NCBI RefSeq assembly: GCF_003259315.1
Contig: NZ_QLLT01000016.1
Span: 131,562-195,561 of the forward strand
Reading direction: 5' to 3'
Length of the DNA stretch: 64,000 nt
Source of the DNA: Kitasatospora sp. SolWspMP-SS2h
GTDB taxonomy: Bacteria > Actinomycetota > Actinomycetes > Streptomycetales > Streptomycetaceae
Part shown: piece by piece, positions 57,587 to 64,000 of the stretch
Layout: each line of letters begins with the position of its first letter
Numbering within the stretch: the stretch's first letter is position 1
Notes under the pieces: model-generated
The model's database searches: none
The model's input: only the letters and a program-made list of their open reading frames with translations
Told to the model about the DNA's origin: nothing
Translations under genes and position numbers: made by a program

Positions 57587-58864
57587 GTGATCGACCTTCG
57601 CCTGCTCCGTGACGACCCCGAGCGAGTGCGCACCTCGCAGCGCTCCCGTGGTGAGGACGTCGACCTGGTCGACGCCCTGCTCTCCGCCGACGAACGCCGC
57701 CGCGCGTCCGGCACCCGCTTCGACGAACTGCGCGCCGAGCAGAAGCAGCTGGGCAAGCTGGTGGCCGCCGCCAAGGGCGAGGAGAAGGCCGCCCTGCTGG
57801 CCCGCACCAGGGAGCTGGCCGCCGAGGTGAAGGCCGCCGACGCCGCGCAGGGCGAGGCCCGGGAGGAGGCCGAGCGGCTGCAGCGCTCGCTGGCCAACCT
57901 GATCGACCCGGCCGCCCCGGTCGGCGGCGAGGAGGACTTCGTCACGCTGGAGGAGATCGGCACCCCGCGCGACTTCGCCGCCGAGGGCTTCGAGCCCCGC
58001 GACCACGTCGAGCTCGGCCGGCTGCTCGGCGCGATCGACACGGAGCGCGGCGCCAAGGTGGCCGGCGCCCGCTCCTACTACCTGACCGGCCCCGGCGCGC
58101 TGCTGGAGCTGGCCCTGGTCAACATGGCGATGGCGCGGGCCACCGCGGTCGGCTTCACCCCGATGATCACCCCGGCGCTGGTGCGCCCCGCCGCGATGGA
58201 CGGCACCGGCTTCCTCGGCCAGGCCGCCGAGAACGTGTACTACCTCGCCGACGACGACCGCTACCTGGTCGGCACCAGCGAGGTCCCGCTCGCCGCGTAC
58301 CACATGGACGAGATCCTGGACGCCGAGCGGCTCCCGCTGCGCTACGCCGGCTTCTCCTCCTGCTTCCGCCGCGAGGCCGGCACCTACGGCAAGGACACCC
58401 GCGGCATCATCCGGGTCCACCAGTTCGAGAAGGTGGAGATGTTCGTCTTCACCACCCCCGAGGACGCCGAGGCCGAGCACCGCCGCCTGCTCCAGTGGGA
58501 GAAGGACTTCCTGAACGCGCTGGAGCTGCCCTACCGGGTGATCGACGTCGCCTCCGGCGACCTCGGCGCCTCCGCCGCCCGCAAGTTCGACATCGAGGCG
58601 TGGGTGCCGACCCAGGGCAGGTACCGCGAGGTCACCTCCACCTCCAACACCACCGAGTACCAGGCCCGCCGGCTCTCCATCCGGATGCGCGACGCCGACG
58701 GCGTCCGCCCGCTCGCCACCCTCAACGGCACCCTGGTCGCCGTCCCCCGGGTGATCGTCGCGCTGCTGGAGAACCACCAGCGGGCGGACGGCTCGGTGGT
58801 CCTCCCCGAGGCGCTGCGGCCCTTCCTCGGCGGCAGGGCCGTGCTGGAGCCCGTCACCAAGTAA
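57587..58864 (+). CDS. serS: Seryl-tRNA synthetase
   Basis: The 425-residue class II synthetase has the N-terminal coiled-coil tRNA-binding arm (RASGTRFDELRAEQKQLGKL to GEAREEAERLQRSL). Motif 2 is FRREAGTYGKDTRGIIRVHQFEKVEMF and motif 3 is TLNGTLVAVPRVIVALLENHQ. TSTSNTTEYQARRLSIR binds the serine and adenylate region. It charges tRNA-Ser. The GTG start gives the conserved opening IDLRLLRDDPE. It is transcribed toward the HAD gene 27 bases downstream. Confidence 0.97.
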   Translation: MIDLRLLRDDPERVRTSQRSRGEDVDLVDALLSADERRRASGTRFDELRAEQKQLGKLVAAAKGEEKAALLARTRELAAEVKAADAAQGEAREEAERLQRSLANLIDPAAPVGGEEDFVTLEEIGTPRDFAAEGFEPRDHVELGRLLGAIDTERGAKVAGARSYYLTGPGALLELALVNMAMARATAVGFTPMITPALVRPAAMDGTGFLGQAAENVYYLADDDRYLVGTSEVPLAAYHMDEILDAERLPLRYAGFSSCFRREAGTYGKDTRGIIRVHQFEKVEMFVFTTPEDAEAEHRRLLQWEKDFLNALELPYRVIDVASGDLGASAARKFDIEAWVPTQGRYREVTSTSNTTEYQARRLSIRMRDADGVRPLATLNGTLVAVPRVIVALLENHQRADGSVVLPEALRPFLGGRAVLEPVTK

Positions 58865-58891
58865 CCCCCTCCCCCAGGAGCACCCCGCGCC

Positions 58892-59707
58892 ATGAGCACC
58901 GCACCCCTGCCCTACCGGCTGGTCGCCACCGACCTCGACGGGACGCTGCTCACCAGCGCCGAGAACGTCTCCGCCCGCACCCGCGCGGCCCTGGGCGCGG
59001 TCACCGCGCTCGGGGCGAAGCACATCATCGTCACCGGCCGCTCGGCCGGCTGGACCAGGCCGGTGCTCGACGAGATCGGGTACGACGGGATAGCGGTGTG
59101 CGGGCAGGGCGCCCAGGTCTACGACGCGGGCGCGCACAGGCTGATCACCTCCGTCACCCTGGACCGGCGGCTGGCCGCGGTCGCCCTCGCCAAGATCGAG
59201 GCCGAGGTCGGCCCGCTCGCCGTCGCCGCCAACCAGGACGGCCTGGACGGCGAGGTGCTCGCCGGGCCCGGCTACCGGCTGCGGATCGGCGCCGAGCTGC
59301 CGCTGCGGCCGGTCTCCCCCGACCAGCTGCTCGCCACCCCCGTCAGCAAGCTCTACATCCAGCACCCCGAGCTGACCGACGACCAGCTCGCCGAGGCCGC
59401 CTGGTCGGTGGCCGGCCAGCTGGTCGGCATCACGATGGCCGGTGCGGGCATCGTCGAACTCCTCCCGCTCGGCCTGACCAAGGCCACCGGCCTCTCGCTG
59501 GCCGCCCGTCGGCTGGGCGTCACCGCCGCCGAGACGATCGCCTTCGGCGACATGCCCAACGACGTCCCGATGTTCCACTGGGCCGGGTACGGCGTGGCGA
59601 TGGGCAACGCGCACGAGCGGCTGCGCGCGGTGGCCGACGAGGTGACGGTCGGCAACGACGAGGACGGCGTGGCCGTGGTGCTGGAGCGGGTGTTCGGGCT
59701 GCGCTGA
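58892..59707 (+). CDS. Cof-type HAD phosphatase
   Basis: The 271-residue protein has HAD motif I VATDLDGTLLTS, motif II IIVTGRS, the conserved K of motif III (around GLTKATGLSL) and motif IV FGDMPNDVPMF. The C2-type cap between motifs II and III fits Cof-like sugar- or nucleotide-phosphate phosphatases. The substrate is unknown. It follows serS by 27 bases with GGAGC, so it may be co-transcribed. A strong terminator follows at 59731. Confidence 0.93.
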   Translation: MSTAPLPYRLVATDLDGTLLTSAENVSARTRAALGAVTALGAKHIIVTGRSAGWTRPVLDEIGYDGIAVCGQGAQVYDAGAHRLITSVTLDRRLAAVALAKIEAEVGPLAVAANQDGLDGEVLAGPGYRLRIGAELPLRPVSPDQLLATPVSKLYIQHPELTDDQLAEAAWSVAGQLVGITMAGAGIVELLPLGLTKATGLSLAARRLGVTAAETIAFGDMPNDVPMFHWAGYGVAMGNAHERLRAVADEVTVGNDEDGVAVVLERVFGLR

Positions 59708-59730
59708 GCCGCACCGCCCCGCGGGGACGG

Positions 59731-59762
59731 CGAGGGGGCCGGGCGTCCGCCCGGCCCCCTCG
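59731..59762. terminator. Terminator between HAD and LCP genes
   Basis: CGAGGGGGCCGGGC (59731-59744) pairs perfectly with 59749-59762 around GTCC. It lies between convergent genes. Confidence 0.88.
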
Positions 59763-59795
59763 CCCTTCCGTGACCCGCCGTCACCTGCCGACCGG

Positions 59796-61583
59796 TCAGC
59801 CGTAGCTGACGTTGGAGCAGGCGTCGTCGTCCGCCGAGCGGGCGTTCTCGGCGACCTGGGAGGCGACCGGGCCCGGGTCGGTGGCGCCGGCGGCCGTGCC
59901 CGCGTAGTCCTTGCCGAGGATCAGCGTGACGCCCGCGCCGCCGCCCGCCTCGACGGTCGAGCCGGGGAACAGCGCGGACACCGCCTCGGCGTGCGCCTTC
60001 TGCCCGGCGGAGCCGTACTGCACCACCGTGGTGGCGTGGTTCTGGCTGGCCGCGTTGCCGGTCGCGGTGATGGTGTAGTTGGCGGCCTTGAGCGTCGCGG
60101 CGGCCTTGGTGCCGAGGCCGCCGGTGGTGGTGCCGTTGTAGACGGCGACCTTCACGCCGGTGCCGTCCGCGGGCGGGGCCGGGGTCGCGGGCGGCGTGGC
60201 CGGGTCGGGGCTCGGGGCGGCGGTGCCCGCGCTGGCGTCCTTCCCGTCCAGGGTGCGGTCGGCCTTCAGCGCGGCCCAGAGCTGGTCGACCTCGGGGTGG
60301 TTGAGGCCGATCCGCTCGCCCTGGTAGTGCCAGGGGGTGGTGAGGAACTTGATGTCGTGCAGGTCGATGTTCTTGAGCGTCATCGCCAGGTCGGTCAGCT
60401 TCTGCACGCTGCCCAGGTCCTCGTCCACCGTCAGCGACTTGGTGGCGGCGTCGGCCAGCGGGAACAGGCTGGTCGGGCTCATCCCGTTCGCCTTGACCTG
60501 CTTGATCAGCGAGGAGAGGAACGCCTGCTGGCGCTGCATCCGGCCGACGTCGGAGCCGTCGCCGATGCCGTGGCGCAGCCGGACGTAGTCCAGCGCGGCC
60601 TGGCCCTCGACCTTCTGGACGCCCTTCGGGTAGACCAGGTTGCCCTTGCGGGGCAGGTTGGGGTTGATGTCGCGCTCGTAGATGTCGTTGGGCAGGCAGA
60701 CCTCGACGCCGCCGACCGCCTTGGTCATCGCGGCGAAGCCCTCGAAGTTGACCACGATGGTGTGGTCGACCCGGAGGTTGGTGAGCTGCTCGACGGTGTT
60801 CTGGGTGCAGGCCGGGTTGCCGGCCTCGAAGTTGCCCACCGAGAAGGCGCTGTTGAACATGGCGTCGCCCTGGGGCTTGGTCCAACTCTTGTTCGCCAGC
60901 ATGCACTTGGGGATGTCGACCAGGGCGTCGCGGGGGAACGAGACGCCGACGGCGTGCTTGTGGTCGGCGTAGACGTGCAGCAGGATCGTGGTGTCGGAGC
61001 GGGCGCCGCCCTCGTCGCCGCCGCCGAGGTCCTTGTTGGCGCCGTCGCGCGAGTCGGAGCCGATCAGCAGGATGTTCATCGGCTTGTTGCCGTTGGCGTC
61101 GGCCTGCGCCTCCGGCGGGCGGCTCTCGCTGACGCCGGCGCTGTCCCAGGAGGAGAGGTTGGCGTTCAGCCGCCAGTAGAGGAAGCCTCCGGTGCCGACC
61201 ACGGCGAGGCTGGTGCCGACCAGGCTCCAGACGACGATCCGCTTGGTCCGGCGGGGCGGCTTGCGGCGGCCCTGCGCGGCGGCCCGGCCGCCACCGCCGC
61301 CCTGCGCGGCCCGGCGGGCCTCCGCCCGTCCACCGCCGCCACCGCCACCGGTGCCACTGGCGCCGCCGGCGGCCCCGGTGCGGCCCTGGGCGGCCCGGCG
61401 GGCCTCGGCGCGGCCCCGGGCGGGGGCGGGGCTGTCGTGGTCGGGGGAACGGCGGCGCGGAACGGTCGGCGCGGGCGCGTCGTCGCGCCGGGGGGCGTCC
61501 TGCCGGTAGGTGTCCCCCTGCGGCGGGAGGTTCTCCCACCAGCCGGGGTCCTCGCCCGACGACCCCGCCCTGTGGCCTGTCAT
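59796..61583 (-). CDS. LCP (LytR-CpsA-Psr) family cell-wall ligase
   Basis: The 595-residue protein has a long disordered cytoplasmic N-terminus (~115 residues with repeated RGRAEARRAAQG) and one membrane helix (~116-137). The LCP domain (ILLIGSDSRDG, RSDTTILLHVYADHK, VSFPRDALVDIPKC, DYVRLRHGIGDGSDVGRMQRQQAFL) includes the conserved Asp/Arg that bind polyprenyl phosphate. A C-terminal LytR_C domain (VAVYNGTTTGGLGTKAAATLKAANY) ends it. It probably attaches teichoic-acid- or arabinogalactan-like polymers to peptidoglycan. ATG 61583 follows AAGGG. Confidence 0.93.
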   Translation of the reverse strand: MTGHRAGSSGEDPGWWENLPPQGDTYRQDAPRRDDAPAPTVPRRRSPDHDSPAPARGRAEARRAAQGRTGAAGGASGTGGGGGGGRAEARRAAQGGGGGRAAAQGRRKPPRRTKRIVVWSLVGTSLAVVGTGGFLYWRLNANLSSWDSAGVSESRPPEAQADANGNKPMNILLIGSDSRDGANKDLGGGDEGGARSDTTILLHVYADHKHAVGVSFPRDALVDIPKCMLANKSWTKPQGDAMFNSAFSVGNFEAGNPACTQNTVEQLTNLRVDHTIVVNFEGFAAMTKAVGGVEVCLPNDIYERDINPNLPRKGNLVYPKGVQKVEGQAALDYVRLRHGIGDGSDVGRMQRQQAFLSSLIKQVKANGMSPTSLFPLADAATKSLTVDEDLGSVQKLTDLAMTLKNIDLHDIKFLTTPWHYQGERIGLNHPEVDQLWAALKADRTLDGKDASAGTAAPSPDPATPPATPAPPADGTGVKVAVYNGTTTGGLGTKAAATLKAANYTITATGNAASQNHATTVVQYGSAGQKAHAEAVSALFPGSTVEAGGGAGVTLILGKDYAGTAAGATDPGPVASQVAENARSADDDACSNVSYG

Positions 61584-61924
61584 ACCTGCACCCTTCACCG
61601 GAGGCTGCCGTCGGGCGCCTCTGCCACCGCGCCGTCCGCCCGGATCGGCGCGGCGGACGGATGAAGCCGGAGAGCGGAGCATACAAAGGGATCATTTCCG
61701 GGTCACTGCCCGGGGCACCACTCCGAGCAATGGAACGCCGGTACGCGGACCGCCGGTTCCCGCCCCGGGGTGTGAGACGCACAACGCCGCGCACGACCCA
61801 CCCGCCCCGGTGGCGGGTGCGCGGGGCCGGGGGGCGCGGGGGCGGCCAGTTGTAGGATGACCGGGCAAGGGGTTGTAGGATGACTGGCGTCGGTCGGTCG
61901 GTGCGTACGGAGAGGAGCCCGGGC
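61584..61924. promoter_or_regulatory. Divergent region LCP / FadR with tandem operator
   Basis: No gene is supported. Two direct copies of TTGTAGGATGACYGG lie at 61850-61864 and 61872-61886, a 22-base period. They match the operator style of FadR-type regulators in streptomycetes and probably serve the adjacent regulator. The second copy overlaps an ATG at 61880 that is in frame with that gene, so the translated start must be downstream. Confidence 0.7.
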
Positions 61925-62644
61925 GTGGAGGGGTTGCAGGCGGCGGGGCGGCGGTCGTTGGTGGACGCCGCGATCGAGCAGCTGCGGGAGCAACTGGCGT
62001 CCGGGGTGTGGCCGGTGGGGGCGCGGATTCCGACCGAGCACGAGCTGGCGGAGCGGCTCCAGGTGGGGCGCAACACCGTGCGGGAGGCGATCCGGGTGCT
62101 GGTGCACGCGGGGATGCTGGTGTCGCGGCAGGGCGAGGGGACGTTCGTCCGGTCGACGAGCGACCCGGCGTCGGTGCTGCGCGGGGTGCAGCGGTCGGGG
62201 GTGCGGGACGTGCTGGAGGTGCGGGCCGCGCTGGAGACCGAGGCGGCGCGGCTGGCCGCCGAGCGGCACACCGCGGAGGACCTGGCCCGGATGCGGGCGG
62301 CGCTGGAGCGGGAGGCCGCCGTGATGGCGGCGCACCCCGAGCGGGCCGGCCGGGAGGCCACCGTCGAGCACGACCTGGAGTTCCACACCGCCGTGGTGGA
62401 GGCGGCGCACAACCCGGCGCTGACCGAGGTCTACCGGTACTTCGGGGCCTCGGTGCGGGAGTCGATGCGCACCGCGTTCGGCGACCACGGGATGCCGGAG
62501 GTGGCGATCGCCACCCACGCGGCGCTGGTCGACGCGATCGAGAGCCGGGACCCGGAGCGGGCCGAGGCGGCCTGCCGGGCACTGCTGGCGGAGCCGACGG
62601 CGGCGGTGGAGCAGCTGCTCGCCGAGATCGCCGCCCGGAAGTAA
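61925..62644 (+). CDS. FadR-subfamily GntR regulator
   Basis: The 239-residue protein has a GntR winged helix (SLVDAAIEQLREQLASGVWPVGARIPTEHELAERLQVGRNTVREAIRVLVHAGMLVSRQGEGTFV). A helical FCD ligand domain (LEVRAALETEAARLAAER, FHTAVVEAAHNPAL, IATHAALVDAIESRDPERAE) with histidines that can hold a metal follows. GTG 61925 is chosen: AGAGGAG at 61911-61917 is 7 bases upstream, and the ATG at 61880 sits inside an operator copy. It should regulate itself and the MFS gene 93 bases downstream. Confidence 0.93.
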   Translation: MEGLQAAGRRSLVDAAIEQLREQLASGVWPVGARIPTEHELAERLQVGRNTVREAIRVLVHAGMLVSRQGEGTFVRSTSDPASVLRGVQRSGVRDVLEVRAALETEAARLAAERHTAEDLARMRAALEREAAVMAAHPERAGREATVEHDLEFHTAVVEAAHNPALTEVYRYFGASVRESMRTAFGDHGMPEVAIATHAALVDAIESRDPERAEAACRALLAEPTAAVEQLLAEIAARK

Positions 62645-62737
62645 CGCCCGGCCGGCCCGGTCGACCCGGCTCCACCCCTTCACCGTCCCGTTCCCCCCGC
62701 ACCGTCCCGTTCCCCCGCACAGAGAGTCAGCCCCGCC

Positions 62738-63985
62738 ATGTCGGTCACCCGTGCCGTGCCGCCCGTCCTCGACCAGGAGGCCGGCGGCCGAACCGCCGCC
62801 CCGTACGCCCACCCCGCCCTGCTGCTGGCCGGGATCGTGCTGGTGGCCCTGAACATGCGGGCCTGCCTGGCCGCGGTGTCGCCGATGGTCGCGGAGATCC
62901 AGCGCGCCTTCGGCCTGTCCGCCACCGCGAGCGGCCTGATCACCACCGTGCCGGTGCTGTTCCAGGGCGTGGGCGCGCCGCTCACGCCCCGGCTGACCCG
63001 GCGGTTCGGCACCGAGCGGGTGGTGCTGGGCGCGGTGCTGGCGCTGGGCGCGGGCGTGCTGCTGCGGGTGCTGCCCTCGGTGGCGGCGCTGTACGCGGGC
63101 TGCGTGGTGATCGGCGTGGCGATCGCGGTGCTGAACGTGTCGATGCCGGGCCTGGTGAAGCGGGAGTTCCCGCAGAGGGCCGCGGCGATGACCGGCGTCT
63201 ACTCGACCACCATGCTGGTCGGCGCGACCCTGGCCGCCGGGCTGTCGGTGCCGCTGGAGCACGCGCTGGGCGGCGGCTGGCAGGCGTCGCTGGGGGCCTG
63301 GTCGGTGCTGGCGCTGGTCGCCGCGGTGGCCTGGCTGCCGCAGGTGCTGAAGGCCCGTCAGGAGCGGACGGCGCCCCTGCGGGTCGCCCCGGTGACGCCC
63401 GTCCCCGGCTCCGGCACCAGCCCGTGGCGGTCCGGGCTGGCCTGGCAGATCAGCGTGTTCATGGGCATCTCCTCGCTGCTGGTGTACACCCTGGTGGCGT
63501 GGATGCCGACCATCCTGGCCGACCACGGGATGCCGCGCGGCGAGGCGGGCCTGGTGTTCGCGTTCAGCAACCTGGTGCAGGTCGCCGGCGCGTTCCTGGT
63601 GCCGCTGCTGGCGGGCCGGATGACCCGGCAGCGCGGGCTGGCGCTGGTGATGGCCGGGCTGAACGGCGCGGGCGTGCTGTGGCTGCTGCTGGCGCCGGTG
63701 TCCGGGGCCTGGTTCTCGGCGACGGTGCTGGGCCTGGCGCAGGGCGGTTCGCTGGGCCTGGGCCTGGCGTTCATCGTGCTGCGCACCGACAGCGTGCCGG
63801 GCGCGGCCCGGCTGGGCGGGATGAGCCAGGCGGTGGGCTACCTGGTGGCGGCGGTCGGCCCGGTCGGTGCGGGTGCGCTGCACCAGCTGACCGGCGGCTG
63901 GGACGCGACGCTGCTGGTGATGCTGGTGCTGGCCGCGGTCGCGGCGGTGGCGGGCTGGGGCGCGGGCCGGAACCGGACGGTGTAG
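62738..63985 (+). CDS. MFS transporter, CynX/NimT family
   Basis: The 415-residue protein has 12 predicted helices and resembles the CynX/NimT (cyanate or 2-nitroimidazole) group of the major facilitator family. It has LLLAGIVLVALNMRACLAAVSPMVAEI, GLSATASGLITTVPVLFQG and LGMSQAVGYLVAAVGPV-type motifs (GGMSQAVGYLVAAVGPV here). Its solute is unknown. It directly follows a FadR-type regulator, a common pairing in streptomycetes, and is likely controlled by it. Bases 63986-64000 hold nothing recognisable. Confidence 0.93.
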   Translation: MSVTRAVPPVLDQEAGGRTAAPYAHPALLLAGIVLVALNMRACLAAVSPMVAEIQRAFGLSATASGLITTVPVLFQGVGAPLTPRLTRRFGTERVVLGAVLALGAGVLLRVLPSVAALYAGCVVIGVAIAVLNVSMPGLVKREFPQRAAAMTGVYSTTMLVGATLAAGLSVPLEHALGGGWQASLGAWSVLALVAAVAWLPQVLKARQERTAPLRVAPVTPVPGSGTSPWRSGLAWQISVFMGISSLLVYTLVAWMPTILADHGMPRGEAGLVFAFSNLVQVAGAFLVPLLAGRMTRQRGLALVMAGLNGAGVLWLLLAPVSGAWFSATVLGLAQGGSLGLGLAFIVLRTDSVPGAARLGGMSQAVGYLVAAVGPVGAGALHQLTGGWDATLLVMLVLAAVAAVAGWGAGRNRTV

Positions 63986-64000
63986 CGGGCGGACGTGCGG

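Overview
The window is about 64 kb of very GC-rich DNA with the gene content of a streptomycete (Streptomyces, Kitasatospora or a close relative). The markers are bldC, a valine/leucine/phenylalanine dehydrogenase, a DUF3073 protein, purM-purF, purA beside a diacylglycerol-kinase-like gene, and the copper operon ycnI-sco-ecuC-copCD-dtpA followed by pheA and serS. Most of it is chromosomal core with small accessory insertions. No insertion sequence, CRISPR array or rRNA was found. There is one complete tRNA gene, tRNA-Asp(GTC).

Left end (1-7.2 kb) is a mobile-element junction. A full-length single-chain Type ISP restriction-modification enzyme with lower GC than its surroundings is followed by two tandem arm-like repeats and the 3' part of tRNA-Phe(GAA), with the tRNA terminator still attached. 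This is the expected right attachment site of an integrative element that continues leftward out of the window. Beyond it lie a Uma2-family gene, a second copy of the att-flanking sequence, and a scar joining the remains of a TetR gene to the remains of a glyoxalase-fold gene.

7-14.6 kb: a TetR regulator divergent from a small membrane protein, a GT2 glycosyltransferase, and a tightly coupled four-gene operon (XRE regulator, ImmA/IrrE protease-like protein, MAB_1171c-type membrane protein, DUF2236-like protein). These are followed by a PGPGW membrane protein and a WXG100 / NlpC-P60 pair that looks like type VII secretion cargo.

14.6-32.3 kb: hrpA, tRNA-Asp, bldC, an unrecognised conserved gene, vdh, DUF3073, purM and purF, a DAGK-like gene divergent from purA, DUF350 and LURP-one genes, two phosphotransferases, and an acyltransferase-3 gene broken by one apparent frameshift.

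32.3-36 kb: a Fic AMP-transferase gene sits between a displaced 5' fragment of an NHL/thioredoxin gene and the intact copy of that gene. The first ~150 bases of the intact copy have foreign codon usage. This looks like a small insertion that replaced the 5' end of its target.

36-49.5 kb: M18 aminopeptidase, FadE5-like acyl-CoA dehydrogenase, SseB-like protein, pirin (with a long inverted repeat upstream), excalibur protein, methyltransferase, maltokinase-cap-like protein, PP2C-like protein, small proteins, alpha/beta hydrolase plus TetR, YciI, an MFS exporter, and an anti-sigma-type ATPase with a large low-complexity insertion.

49.5-64 kb: the copper/DyP operon, pheA, a ~700-base gene-free stretch carrying a cluster of DnaA-box-like sequences, serS, a HAD phosphatase, an LCP-family cell-wall enzyme, and a FadR-type regulator with an MFS transporter. 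Gene functions come from recognised motifs and family resemblance read by eye. No database search was run.
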